Positions 35,822-46,891 are shown, numbered from the stretch's first letter. The stretch is 64,000 nucleotides of DNA from Dictyophora rubrovolvata (GCA_029959195.1 CP114125.1:992001-1056000); one strand, 5' to 3'. Numbers and translations: made by a program. The notes: generated by a model not told the origin, from the sequence alone.

Positions 35822-36862
35822 CTAATATTTCGTATGCCCTCCCTTAGCTTTTTTCACTGCTGCTACCCTCCTTGGCATACTTTCAATGAGATCCTGACAA
35901 ATCCTATCATCCATGTTCAACCAAACATCTTTGGCTCTTTCCCAGAGTTCATGTATACTGGTAGGGTCTGTCTCATACCCAGCAAGCTGCCGCTTCACAA
36001 CCCCCCAAAGGTGCTCTATTGGATTTAGGTTGGGAGACTGTGGAGGCCATACCATGACATCGATTTCATGATCATTAAACCAAGCTTTCGCTTTTTTTGA
36101 AGTGTGTTTTGGGTCATTGTCCTACTGGAAGATGAAGTCATCCACTTCCTTCCCAAAATACTCCAGAGATCCCTGCAACTCTTTCTCCAATATTTGACAA
36201 TATAAATCAGCATCCATTTTCCCATCAATCTTGGTGGCCCAGCCTGTCCCCTCCCAAGAGAAACATCCCCAGATCATGATACATTCACCACCATGTTTCA
36301 CAGTCTTATCCACCAGTCGATCATTTAAGGGTTCCCCTGGCTGTTTCCAAACCCACTTTCGTCCATCACATCTGAGACAATTTATTTTTATTTCATCTGA
36401 CCAGACAACCTGTTTCCAGTCCTCAATTGTCTAATTTTCATATGCAATTGTCCAATCGAGCCTCTCCTTCTTATGCCGGGATGAGAGGAGGGGCTTTTTC
36501 ACCTTTGTTGTTGCCTTAAGACCAAAATTTTTGAGGCTGCACCGCATTGTGATAGCATGAAACGATATATCACTCGCATTTTGAAGTATTTTCTGGGCAT
36601 CTACTGCTGTGGTTGCTTTTCCAGAAGTAAGACAACGGACAGCCTGCTGGATGTCAGTAGGAGAAAGTGACCGAGGACAACCACTGGTGGCTCGGGCAAG
36701 CTCGTTTTGATATTCTTTTCTAATTTTAGTGATAACCCCATGACTAACACCAGCTCTTTTGGCTATTTCCCTGACCGATGCCTTTGAATCAAGGAGACTG
36801 AGCATGCTGTCTACTCTTTCCTGAGGAAGTCGAATCATGCTTAATTTTCCTGGCCTTTCCAT
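35822..36862 (-). pseudogene. Decayed Tc1 transposase of the older copy
   Basis: The N-terminal part (MERPGKLSMIRLPQERVDSM, then GVSHGVITKIRKEYQNELA) is open to about 36,431. The central part then shifts frame and has several stops, including one inside the second catalytic motif, where the Gln codon before DNDPKHT reads TAG. The C-terminal piece ([15 protein letters not shown] to GGHTKY) is open again at 36,055-35,822. It is a non-functional relative of the neighbouring copy. Confidence 0.85.
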
Positions 36863-37213
36863 CTCAGAAGTCTTCGATATTATATTACCTATCTGCATAC
36901 AGTCATGTGACCCCAAGCCAATAGAAAACAAGCAATGCAAAACCTTAGCTTACTTTCCAAAACTCAAAATGCACAAAACTGTACACGTGATCTCCGCCTA
37001 ATAATTTATAAAAGGCGAGCAAGCGAGAAATGACGAGCACAAGTCATCTTAACAAGTTATGTTCTCACCATATCCAGGTATGTTCTCAAATAATTTGGTG
37101 ATTTTAAGGATTTTATTAAGATTTTTATTTAAGGTACATTCCCAAAGTGACAAATACGCGTATGGTTTTGTGCGTGACTGTATAACTTAAACAACCAGGA
37201 GGAGGATGCATTT

Positions 37214-38182
37214 ACATGCACTGTGGAAAAAACCGTGCCGGAATTGGCCTGGGACTACCATATTAGATTTACCAATGGTACACCCAGAAAGTCCACCCAG
37301 AAGTCCCACTATAAATTCAGTGATGGTACCACAATTTTTGAGGGTTCACAGTGCCTTGTGCACACTCGACAATTGGACATGTAAGATTTGATGGGACCAG
37401 TACAGGGTTATCCCAAATAAGAAGGAGAGTCTGTTACGCAAAGCTGGAGGCTGTATGTGTCTTGAAAGGTTTTCGTGTTGGATTCCTGTGCATAAATAGT
37501 TTAAGAAGCTTATGATGAATTCTGAGAGCCTGGGTTTGGCACAAGCCCTGGAAAGCTCTGCTTTATTCTACAAAGGGGGAGCTCGAGTCAGAGTGTGAAG
37601 GGAGTAGAACTGCTGTCCCACAAGCACTCAATATGATGCAAGCGACACCTGATAAAGAATGCAGAACAAGTCCTAGGCATAGAAACAGAAAATTAGAACA
37701 TACCTAAATATATTGTGCAATTTCTTTACTTGAAATTTCATTGGAGCTCACTTATAAAATTCTACAATAAACATTCTGTTGCCTGGCTTGGAGTTCGGCG
37801 GTAGGCCAAGTGGAGCCGTGTTTTATTTGCTGCCAGCCGAATGGCTGGATGGTTAACCAGTCATTCATGGGCAACACTAATGTCAGTCAATGACACTTTC
37901 ATCCAGCTTTTGTCCAGCTTCGAATTTATTCCCTAAATACGTAATAATCGCTACATCGTAATTATCACTACTCTGTATTTATTCTTTGTTTTTGTGTGAC
38001 AGACTCTCCTTCTTATTTGGGACGCCCCTGCACCAGTCCCATCAGTCTTTTTACCAAGTGTGCACAAGGCACTAATCTCCCATTTTTTGAGTGGTTCTTC
38101 ACTCTTTTTCCACTTCTGTTTTTCTGGAAAGCATATTTTTTAAAATTTGGAACTTCCAGCCTAATTCAGTGGTTTTCACAAT
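37214..38182. repeat. Non-coding inverted-repeat element (MITE-like)
   Basis: Two arms of roughly 200 bases face each other. The left arm (about 37,214-37,440) includes TGCCTTGTGCACACT and ATCCCAAATAAGAAGGAGAG. The right arm (about 37,995-38,182) carries the reverse complements, with moderate divergence towards the outside (CTGTGGAAAAAACC against TTGTGAAAACC). The middle has no coding sequence. The right arm is ended by an LTR insertion. Transposon superfamily is uncertain. Confidence 0.55.
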
Positions 38183-38715
38183 TGTTATGTACAGTGGTCC
38201 AGGACTATATTCCGGATATCCCCAAGAAAGTCCAGACTGCCAGGGGAGACGGACAGATGGAAGACAGAGTACGGAGTTACAAGACAAGGGGCTTGACTTC
38301 AGCTTATAAGCTGTGCCCACTCACCCAGCTTTATATATCCCTCAATTTCAGAGTGGCAGGGACTTAAGAGTACAAGATGAACTGATAAAGCTGATATTCA
38401 GACTGGGGATCCACAGCTAAAAGCTGGGGGTTTAAATACAAGAGGGAACAGAACTATGGGAATGGGGATAAGAGCAAATAAGGAAAGGTAGCATATGATT
38501 GAACACAGCTAGGGGTGATGATTATAAAATCTTCATTCCTTATTACTAAGAGTCAGGGGCCGGTTTCCCCATAAGGAAGGTGACAGACTAGAAGTCCAGA
38601 CAGAGTACCGATAAGTATGGGATGGGATTGCTATAGAGATGCAGGGTGAGTAGGGAAATAACTGGAATGGGATTGGACTTCCAGATTAGGAAGGTGTGGC
38701 ATGCAGAGTGTGACA
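38183..38715 (-). mobile_element. Solo LTR of the gypsy family, 5-base target duplication ACAAT
   Basis: Read on the minus strand it begins TGTCACACTCTGCATGCC and ends GTACATAACA (533 bases). It is flanked by ACAAT at 38,178-38,182 and 38,716-38,720. The same LTR recurs at 41.5, 44.5, 53.2 and 56.5 kb. Its link to gypsy comes from the copy that follows a pol remnant at 56.5 kb. It looks whole as a solo LTR. Confidence 0.8.
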
Positions 38716-39867
38716 ACAATAAAGCACATCTGTTTTTCTTTTAGCTCACTTATCACTTATTTATTGGATATAAAATTTATTTTATTATTATTATATTAAA
38801 CTAGATAATTATTAAGTACAAATTAATTCTAATATCTAACTCTGGTAATTATCAGGGCTACTCACTCAGACTAGAGGGAGGGGATCCTAAGTAAATATAT
38901 TTTGGGAAAGATACTAACTCATCTAGAGGGAGGGGATCCTAAGAGAACAAACTTAGGGATCCTTCCTCTAGGGCTACTAACTATATACTATGAAAAATGG
39001 TGAAGGTTGCACGCAACTCTTGGTTTGTGGACTGGGCACGGTGTAACGATCCGAAGATAATAGCTAAATGTCGTAGCTATCTATACAATCGGAAAAACTA
39101 CAAAGATATTTTGTTTGAGGCCGTCTAGTCTCCGTGGAGCGGGTCCTGGTGCTAATTTCGTAAGGAGGAGGGTGGGGGAATAATATGATATTTAGTGAGT
39201 GTGTGTGCGTCGATATAAAACCAACAACAACAAAAAAATGATGATCCTAAGATCGTGTGTGCGTGAGGGGGACGACAAATGTGAGTTGCGATAAAATGGT
39301 GAGTCAATACGCTGTCGATAATACAGTGATGATAATCTGTTTTAAAGTTAGTAAGGCTTCAACGACAATATGAATCGTTGAGTTTATACTCTGAGGCCTC
39401 ACTCAGAGTAATCCAAAGAAATAGACGTGAGCGTAGAAATAGACTAGAGACGAAACTTGACTTGAACTTGACTTAAACTGAACTAAACTTGAGACAACCG
39501 TTCTGGTAGATTGCTGCTGTTACAATTATTTACATGCAGTATATATACCATTTGGAAACATAAAGGAAAGCAGAATGATCACTCATCATTCGCCATGATA
39601 ACAAAAGGAAACAAAAAGAGAACAAAGAAACAAAAGAAAAAGGAGAAAACGATGGAGGATACAATTACAGAAAAAGGGGAATCGCATATGTGGTTAGGGG
39701 GAATAGGAGAAATATGTTGAAACAAAAAGAGAAACAAAAAGAGATCAAAAGAAGACGATGAAACCGGATTCCCAGCATAGCTTTACCAAAATCACCATCT
39801 GGCACTTCTCGCGCTACCTCTTACCCAAAACTATAATCTTACCATCCCAAACTTCTTACTGATCTGG
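38716..39867. other. Repeat-derived sequence without a gene
   Basis: The part at about 38,850-39,000 has repeated CTAGAGGGAGGGGATCC blocks related to the TGTCAG...CTAACA LTR family found at 46.9, 52.6 and 56.6 kb. The rest (39,000-39,800) is richer in CpG, with A-rich purine tracts at 39,555-39,750 and a short palindrome (GAGTTTATACTC...GAGGCCTC) near 39,379. No coding region is supported. Confidence 0.4.
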
Positions 39868-40434
39868 TTATTGTTGACGAGATCTTCTTCTTCGTGGCTG
39901 TGGCGCAATAATAATGGCTATGGCAACGCTTAACAATACCAGATCTTGAACGAGATTGGATTGGAGATCGGAATAGGAAGGGAGGGTTTGATTTCCAACA
40001 GAGTAGTCGGGAGGGGATGGGATGGCAGATAGGGGTGCGTCTATGAATAAGAATTGAGTATAACTTCGAAATTGATGACGAAAGACCAGTCTCCAGATTG
40101 ATTCTTCTTGACGATTTGTTGAAAGGAACTCGACAAACTCATACGATTCGTCCATGACATTGACGTTGGTTCGTTCGTACAGGGTTAAAGCTCGTGGATA
40201 TCCTATCTCCAGATCGTCATAAGGAATAGTAATCTCCATTAGTGGCTGTGGAGTAATCGGAAGCATTGTGAAGGGGTCGACATCAATTTCAGAAACAAGA
40301 GTATTGTAAACGCGAAGTTGTGAGAGGAAATTAGGGTTGGGTCCGAATCTGAGAGAAGAACGATATTCAAAAGGGAAGAAAGGGAGTTGAAAAAGGGGAA
40401 TAGGGGAAGTAGGAGTATTGTTATTGTCCGACAT
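39868..40434 (-). CDS. Orphan protein A: PPxY/LPxY motifs and C-terminal membrane anchor
   Basis: This is an intact 188-residue frame from the ATG at 40434. I recognise no family. Residues 20-140 form a mixed beta-type region (LRVYNTLVSEIDVDP, IYRL-like IWRLVFRHQF, FLFIDAPL) that aligns by eye with orphan protein B next to it. Residues 141-144 are PPDY and 151-154 are LPSY; both are known ligand types for WW domains of Rsp5/NEDD4 ubiquitin ligases. Residues 161-177 are hydrophobic (LVLLSVAIAIIIA) and the protein ends in PQPRRRRSRQQ, the layout of a tail-anchored membrane protein. There is no intron and no signal peptide. CpG is normal in a CpG-poor neighbourhood, which argues that it is a host gene and not transposon debris. 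Confidence 0.6.
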   Translation of the reverse strand: MSDNNNTPTSPIPLFQLPFFPFEYRSSLRFGPNPNFLSQLRVYNTLVSEIDVDPFTMLPITPQPLMEITIPYDDLEIGYPRALTLYERTNVNVMDESYEFVEFLSTNRQEESIWRLVFRHQFRSYTQFLFIDAPLSAIPSPPDYSVGNQTLPSYSDLQSNLVQDLVLLSVAIAIIIAPQPRRRRSRQQ

Positions 40435-40539
40435 GATGATATGAGTTAACCAAAATTTTTAAGCGCTAATGAAATGTCCAGAAAGAAAGAAGGAGATGAA
40501 ATACAAATCTAATCGCTTATCCTAATCAAGCCTTTTGTC

Positions 40540-41172
40540 CTAATTTCGTCCAAGAAGGTTTGAGCAAACACGTCGGATCTTTCGGAAGGATTGTTTGGAT
40601 GGAGAAGAGGGGAGAGATATTGGTTCTGGCGAATGGGGTGAAAAACGAGACATTTGAGGATCTACAGGAACAAGATTGGCTGGTCTATATGGGCTATGTT
40701 TTTGTGTTTTTATGTTTTTCATGACAACCCAACGACTTGGCACATCTAGAACCAGGAATGTAAATTCGAACCCTTCTTGTGTCACTAACCAAATCCGATA
40801 TGAGTCTTTAACAGCTGATTCGGGTGTAGAATAAACATTAATAATTGTAAACCAGTCTAATCGTTCCTCGATATAAACCTTTTCTCCAAACATGAGACCG
40901 AGGTGAACCAAATCCGAACTTCTGCATTGACGAATAATAAGAGGTGGAGGGAACTTCGGGAGGTACGTTTCTTCGTTGATGTTGAGACTCGCATATTGGG
41001 AACTATAGATATAAAGAGTCGTATGCAGATCCAAATCGTATGTCCTTGGACTGGAAGGCGAAAAACGAAAAGGTGATATAGATTCATCGTCGGAGGGGGG
41101 TAATGACTCGGTGGGAGATGCTGGAATGGGCAAAGAAATTGATGATGTATAGTGAAATGAAAATGCGGCCAT
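40540..41172 (-). CDS. Orphan protein B: paralogue of A without membrane anchor
   Basis: This is an intact 210-residue frame from the first ATG, at 41172 (MAAFSFHYTSS). No known family is recognised. The N-terminus is Ser/Pro-rich with several SP dipeptides. The middle (LDLHTTLYIYSSQYASLNI, FPPPLIIRQC, WFTIINVYSTPES, YRIWLV, FTFLVLDVPS) aligns by eye with orphan A in order and spacing. The C-terminus is again Ser/Pro-rich and ends in a basic segment (KQSFRKIRR, LLGRN) with no transmembrane helix. It lies about 100 bases upstream of A on the same strand, so a tandem duplication followed by divergence is the simplest account. Confidence 0.6.
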   Translation of the reverse strand: MAAFSFHYTSSISLPIPASPTESLPPSDDESISPFRFSPSSPRTYDLDLHTTLYIYSSQYASLNINEETYLPKFPPPLIIRQCRSSDLVHLGLMFGEKVYIEERLDWFTIINVYSTPESAVKDSYRIWLVTQEGFEFTFLVLDVPSRWVVMKNIKTQKHSPYRPANLVPVDPQMSRFSPHSPEPISLPSSPSKQSFRKIRRVCSNLLGRN

Positions 41173-41196
41173 TTTTTGTAAGGGTTTTGATTTCAA

Positions 41197-41536
41197 GAGG
41201 CTGTGGTGTATCGGTTAAGTTTTTGGTAGTTTGAAACTCTGCTTTGAACCAAAATTCGGAACGTTTCCTTATTAGGAAGATTTTGGTGCGCGACAACGGA
41301 TACGTGCCGGTCCTGGACTTTTAGCTGGGGCCTAGGCCATGGCTCTGATGGGAACGGGCACTCAGTGCCTGTTGAAGAGAAGAACAGGAGTACGGAAGGA
41401 AAGAGGAAAACAAGGGATGGGATAAAATACGAGAAATGTGGAAATGAATAGAATAGACAGGAATTGACAATAAACAGAAGAAAAGAAAGGGACGACACTA
41501 GCATACCCTGACAGTAATGGATTAACACTAAATAAG
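41197..41536. other. Upstream flank of the orphan pair, no further gene seen
   Basis: This stretch lies upstream of orphan gene B and may contain its promoter. Frames here are short. A sequence resembling the start of the TGTCAG LTR family (GACACTAGCATACCCTGACA) lies at about 41,495-41,514. Confidence 0.35.
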
Positions 41537-41760
41537 TGTCACACCCTGCATGCCCTGTAGTCCAAGTCCGGACATACCTGGGCTCCACCCCCCATCATCT
41601 GTTCCACTTCCCAAACTCCATACTCTGTACTCTCGTCCGCACTCCATATCACAAACCTTCCTTATGGGGAAGCCTGTCCTGGTTACCTAGTAACAAGGTA
41701 CCTAGATTATATTACCATCATCTTGGCTTGCATTAGTATTAAGTTCCCAAGGTTACCAAA
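41537..41760 (+). repeat. Fragment of the gypsy-family LTR
   Basis: It begins TGTCACACCCTGCATGCCC and matches the first ~220 bases of the LTRs at 44.5 and 56.5 kb, including CTTCCTTATGGGGAAG and CATCATCTTGGCTTGCA. The remainder of the LTR is missing. Confidence 0.65.
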
Positions 41761-42649
41761 GATACCAGACTTCAGTTAGCTCGGTGATGCGAGTGTGCAG
41801 GAGATAAACAGAAGATCTTCAGGAAACCAAATCTGTGTTTAGAGTGTAGAGCGAAATGATATAAGATAATAGCAGTTGAGTATGAGGTTGTTTGACGTTG
41901 AAAAGAACAAAATTAAGTGAGCAATGACGGATGAATCAAGAAGTCTCTGTCTCCTAAGTGTAGCTTCAAAAATCACTAATAAAGCAACTTAGAAACTTAT
42001 TTTCTATCTGGAAAATACTGGGGAGTGTAATACTGGTTTATTCTTTGTCTAAACGACAAGTTTATATACGCTTTTACAGTGAAATTTCTGACACAAAATT
42101 GGAACTTCTACTTAAGTGTGAATTTGAAGAAGACATAAGAAACATGAAAATAAAACAAGGAAAAGACAAATGGAGATGAAGGGAGAGCATTGCACAACGG
42201 AAATTAGAATAAAACAAAGCAAAATGTAAGGATATGGAATATAGATCAAGATGGGAATGCAAGGAAATGAAGAAAAACCGAGGAAAAAGGATTGGGAACA
42301 GGAACAAGGACAGCCAAAACAAAATATGATTAATTAAGCCAGGATATTGTTTAGAGCCGGAATGTTGGTTCGAACACATTATTTGTAATGTATTAGTCTC
42401 GGTGAATAAGCATATAAGAGATTCCATGCCTTGTGGAAGCCAAGACAGGGTGTCTAATTGGTAGCATGTGGCTCGAGGAGGGGGCTGTGCCAAGGCTATG
42501 AAATACCTCGATTGATGGAAAAACTGGCCCGGAAAGTGGCATTTCAACATGATTAAATAATAATAAATCCAGTGTATAATTTCCACAGTCGAATTTATAG
42601 AAATAATGATTTTCTTAGTGCTAATAAAATACACTCATCATGACGTTTT

Positions 42650-43200
42650 TCCTTCTGGCTTGTTTGCACCCTCAACATCGGGCAGACTTGTGGGACTGAT
42701 GTCACAGATGATCAGTATACTGAGCAGGCTTCAACTTATGTGTTGTGTCACTTACTTGTACGTGCTCAGCAATTTGCTTTGCAATGCCCACTAACAGTGG
42801 TTCGGGATTGGATGAGAGATCAGTATAAGATCGGAGGTTTGGAGTAGACAGAATTAGTTTCAAACAAGAATAGCCACAAGTCAGATGACTAGTTTGATTT
42901 CAGAACTGAGGAACTAGATACATGATTTGGGGTTATTTATACTATGGGAATGTACTGTTTGTCAGCCCTGATAAAAGTGGTTTAACAATAAATGTGATTT
43001 AGGTTACAATAAAACAATAAGACAAAACGGGAATGAGCAGATAAGGAATACAATAAGCTATTGTATTGTAGACACAGAACATCAGAGTTTAGTGGAATAT
43101 CAGGACATAGCATGAAAACCTAAGTGTCATAAGTTTCGTAACATTAGATTCTGGGCATCAGAGTCATATCAGAATATCAGAATAATGTGACCTATTAGTC
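42650..43200 (-). repeat. Dispersed LTR-like repeat, inverted partner of 45.2-45.7 kb
   Basis: Its reverse complement matches 45,225-45,690 over about 500 bases, with shared blocks such as GATGATCAGTATAC, CAACTTATGTGTTG, CAAACAAGAATAGCC and GAAACTTATGACAC or close variants. A TATA-like box is shared. No frame is open. It is probably an old LTR but target duplications were not found. Confidence 0.5.
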
Positions 43201-43513
43201 TCCTATAACCCCAATTCAATCCATAAGAGTCATTTCCTGAGTTGAGTGTGATATATTGTGAATGGATGAAATTGTAAGTTAATTAGTCTCTTCCCTAGTG
43301 ATCGGTAACGACAACTATATTATCTGTAAGTTAATTAGTCTACAGGTGTGTAAGTATGTTATGTTATTATATCAATATGGTTTACTCACCTCTTCCCTAG
43401 TGGTCAGTAATGATGACTAGGGGAGAGGTGATACGCTTGTACTACGTGTATAGGGTGTGGTACTGGTGCTTAGTGTGCCGGATTCTAGCAGAAATAGGCA
43501 GCTATGGACTCAT

Positions 43514-43812
43514 TGTAATGGTTGGGAATAAAGGCCTATGGTTCCCTAGACCCCAGGGGCATGCAGCTTCCCTTAATCCTTAGTTTACTAGGGATTTGTA
43601 GTAGAGTAGCTTTGGTGTGCATCACAGTGTGACACTTAAGCACCCGTCACACTTGTAGAGCAGTATGACCCAGTAGTTACAGCATCTTTTATTACCCACT
43701 ACACTGCATGTTATATCCCTATTAGCTATATTTGGCAATAGACAGGAATACTGTACATTTGTGGGAGTTAAGGATTTAATAGACCCCATAGGTTTATTAT
43801 AAAACTGTTACA
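43514..43812 (+). mobile_element. Solo LTR, TGTAAT...GTTACA family, target duplication CTCAT
   Basis: It runs from TGTAATGGTTGGG to AACTGTTACA (299 bases) and is flanked on both sides by CTCAT. It is closely similar to the copy at 50.0 kb. The TG...CA ends and a 5-base duplication mark it as a solo LTR. Confidence 0.8.
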
Positions 43813-44495
43813 CTCATTGCAGTCTGTAGTCAGGGCCTGGGCACATAGTGTAATGTAGATTGATGTGGTGGCAAGCTGTCTACACTGGTCTATAAGTGTA
43901 TCTGTATATTTCTCACAGTACATACCAAGTTGTGTATTGTAGATGCTCCTCTACTACTGCCAGCTATGGCCAGTCAGGTTTTTTCCTGATGAACACCCAA
44001 TGTCAAGCACACCAAAAACACAAAATGCTAGCTGCTGCTATTACCTTCTATAAGATTTGGTCTTGTTCTCTGATTCTCCCATTAGTGGATACCTCCTCTC
44101 CATCAATTTTCCCCTCGTCAACACCTGTAATATCTCCTTTACATATTGAACAATTACTGCCATTGTGGCCATGCAGTCATAAGCAATACTATAGCTATAG
44201 TGTACCTCACCCCATTCAGAGCAGGGTGGCCATAAAATTAATACTTCATTCCTTTTTGAAAAGGGACTTAGCTATTACTTATGAGCTTCTGAGTGAGTCA
44301 CTGAGGTCTGCATGCTGAAAAGTCTAAATATTCACTAGGTTTACACACTCAGAGCTTATTTAATTGTCAGTTGTGCCAGATATTCCATCTCCTTTCAAGA
44401 CACATTCCAGTCATGCCACAAGTGCTTTGGAAGCACTTGCACTTCTTTGTGCTCATCTTCATTGTGAAGGCTCACAGTGAACTCTTGTCACCCAA
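43813..44495. other. CpG-poor sequence without a recognised gene
   Basis: A 140-residue plus-strand frame exists at 43,896-44,318 but has no domain and low CpG. It is most likely chance or transposon debris. Confidence 0.35.
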
Positions 44496-45115
44496 TGTCA
44501 CACCCTACATGCCCCATAGTCCAAATCTGGACTTATCCAAACTCCGTACTCCATCATTTGCTCTGCTTCCCCAATTCTGCACTCCATACTCTTTTCCATA
44601 ACCCATACCACAGAATCTCCTTATAAAAAAGTCTTTCCCAGTCACTTAGTAATAAGGTACCTAGGTTATATCATCATCATCTTGGCTTGCACTAGTCTGT
44701 TTCTATCTTTCCTTATTTGTTATTATCCCCATTTTGTAGTTCAGCTCCCTCCTGTATTTAAACCTCAGTCTGAATATAATCAGTTATTCTCTCATCTCTA
44801 GTCTGTCTTGTATTCTTCTTCTGTATTGCATAGTTGGCTCAGACTTAACATTTGAGTCAACTCGTACTTGTTGTTCACATCATCTTCGACGGCATGGACT
44901 TGTACTCCATTGTCATATCACACATCATCAGACTTGTACATACTTGCATACTTCCTCATACTCTGAAATCAAGGGATATTGTAAGCTGGGCAAGTGGGCA
45001 TAATATATAAGTTGAGGCTAAGTCCCTCACCCCATACTTCTGTACTCTGTCATCCATTATACCCAGTGGTCCAGGACTTCTGCAGAACTATCTGGAATAG
45101 CCTTGGGCCACCCGA
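44496..45115 (+). mobile_element. Gypsy-family LTR, nearly complete
   Basis: It begins TGTCACACCCTACATGCCCC and follows the family to the GTGGTCCAGGACTTC block near its 3' end. The terminal bases seen in other copies (GTACATAACA) are not clear. No internal region is attached, so it is a decayed solo LTR or a fragment. Confidence 0.65.
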
Positions 45116-45224
45116 TATGCATGCTCTCAGAGTGCAATATCTGAGATTATTGGTGAGCTTATTGAATATATCAACAGAAGGTGGAAATTCCTATTAGACT
45201 GGGATGTTGTGTCAAGATCCTGAT

Positions 45225-45690
45225 CTGCCAATAAACCCACTGATCCGATATTACTCCGAATTATGATTCTGAAGACTATGAAACTTATGACACATCTGTT
45301 ATGTTTATGTTTGCTCCAAAATAATCTATTAAATCCAAAGTACCCGAATTAGAATACAATAACTGATTGTATTCCAAATCTGCTCTTTCTGTATTTGTTT
45401 TTATTTGTCTTTATTGTTTTATTACATTCCAAACATGTGTTATTGTAAATCGCTTTTATCAGTGCTGGCAAACTAGTACATTCTCACAGTATAAATACTC
45501 TGACTTTGGCTATTCTTGTTTGATTCTTTCCATCTCTAAAGTCTGACCACTAAACCTGGACTCACTCTGAACTCTGTTCCAAATCTCTGACTGATATATC
45601 CAACAAGTGAGTGGTGCAACACATAAGTTGAAGCCTGTATACTGATCATCTGTGACATCAGTTTCATGAGTCTGCCTGAGCTAACCAAAG
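45225..45690 (+). repeat. Dispersed LTR-like repeat, inverted partner of 42.65-43.2 kb
   Basis: It shares about 500 bases with the inverted copy 2.5 kb to the left, including a TATA-like box in CAGTATAAATACTC. It directly precedes the Harbinger remnant. Confidence 0.5.
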
Positions 45691-45699
45691 TCCAGTATC

Positions 45700-46390
45700 T
45701 TCGGTAACCTCAGGAAACTTAACATGTTGGTGGGCTGGTCCATCCTCACCATCTGCAAGAGTATGTGCAAATATTACAAGACTTTGGAGCCCCCTGTGAC
45801 ACCATCCTTAGCTTTGTTGACTGCACTATACATGCCACCTGTCACCCAATTCAATCACAGGAGCTTGCATACACCAGCTATAAGAAACACCATGGAATGA
45901 AGTTCCAAGCCATTGCAATTCCAAATAGTCTCATTACTCACTGATCTCGCCCCTACAGAGCTCCACAAAATGATATTGGTGTTCTGAATGAGAGCAAACT
46001 GTTAGATACTTTGGAACAGCATGCAATCCAGCCTGGTTTATATCCTGGTGATCCACTTATGCTACTTCCAGGTTTATGGGGATTCAGCTTATAGGATGGG
46101 ACCTTCTATGTTGAGTCCATTCAGTAAAGGACAAGAATCCTTGACTGCAGAGCAGCAAGCATGGAATACAGCAATGGGAAGGGTTCACATCTCAGTGGAA
46201 CATGCTTTTTGTCAGGTTGTGAAGCAATGGCCTCAGCTCAATTATTACTGATAGTAATGAATCTAGGGGACTCGTTGTGGACTCTTGTATTGGGTAGCCA
46301 TGTTACAAATGCAAAAGCTTGTCTTGATCCCAATCAAACTTCCCAACAGTATTGCTATCTACCACCTAGTATTGAAGATTATTTTCATAC
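45700..46390 (+). pseudogene. PIF/Harbinger (DDE_4) transposase remnant
   Basis: The pieces match the Harbinger nuclease: SFVDCTIHATCHPI (first Asp), YKKHHGMKFQAIAIPN, RPYRAPQNDIGVLNES, then VYGDSAYRMG (second Asp) and VHISVEHAFCQVVKQWP (Glu). Reading it needs at least one frame change near 46,060 and there are in-frame stops, so it is inactive. The region is CpG-poor. No terminal repeats were identified. Confidence 0.7.
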
Positions 46391-46891
46391 TAATTAGTCA
46401 CAATTTTTACTTGAGTTGTATTTGAAATATAATACAAATACAAGACTAGAGACAATAAGTAGAACAATTTAAAAATGAGGATGGAACCAAAGCAGCCTTG
46501 AACTTTATTCCTGTTGATATCACCGTATTAAGCTTCATTATTGTCCATGTCACCATCATATTCATCATCTGGTAAGGAGTCAATCAGAACTGGGTCTTGA
46601 ATCACTGATTCATGCTTCAAGTTGAGTGAATTCTTCACTTTATCCACCAAATGGTGGAGGTGCATGCAACCCTGCTGTGTCAATACTTTGATGCCTCCAC
46701 CAGTGCTTCAGTGCAACTCTCGCCATGCTTTTGGCTGTGGGCTCATCATTGAGATGGGGTTGAATTTGTTTGGTTTGAGTATCCAGCTTTATTATCATGA
46801 AGTGAGTACTGATACATGACAGTCCATAAATGGCTGAGACATCCTTGGTAACTTGATCTTTGAGACAGATCTCAAGTCTCTCTTTCAGTTG
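46391..46891. other. Transposon-derived sequence, no gene recognised
   Basis: This AT-rich, CpG-poor stretch follows the Harbinger remnant and may contain the element's other end. No domain is visible. Confidence 0.3.

Larger units (their letters stand above)
34024..37182 (-). mobile_element. Older Tc1/mariner element, interrupted by a second Tc1 copy
   Basis: The outer ends are inverted and start at TA: CAAGTCACGCACAAAACTG on the left (34,026 onward), with its match read inward from 37,180. They agree with each other better than with the inner copy's ends. The left terminal piece (34,024 to about 34,215) is cut off from the body by the inner Tc1 copy. The body resumes near 35,780 with the inner copy of the subterminal repeat (GTGTACAGTTTTG) and contains a decayed DD34E transposase. 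Length without the insert is about 1.6 kb, normal for the family. Confidence 0.7.

Noticed and set aside
42074-42634. 186-residue minus-strand frame with many hydrophobic residues
   Set aside because: It lies in CpG-poor, AT-rich repeat sequence, with Phe/Leu/Ser runs typical of such DNA and no recognisable domain.
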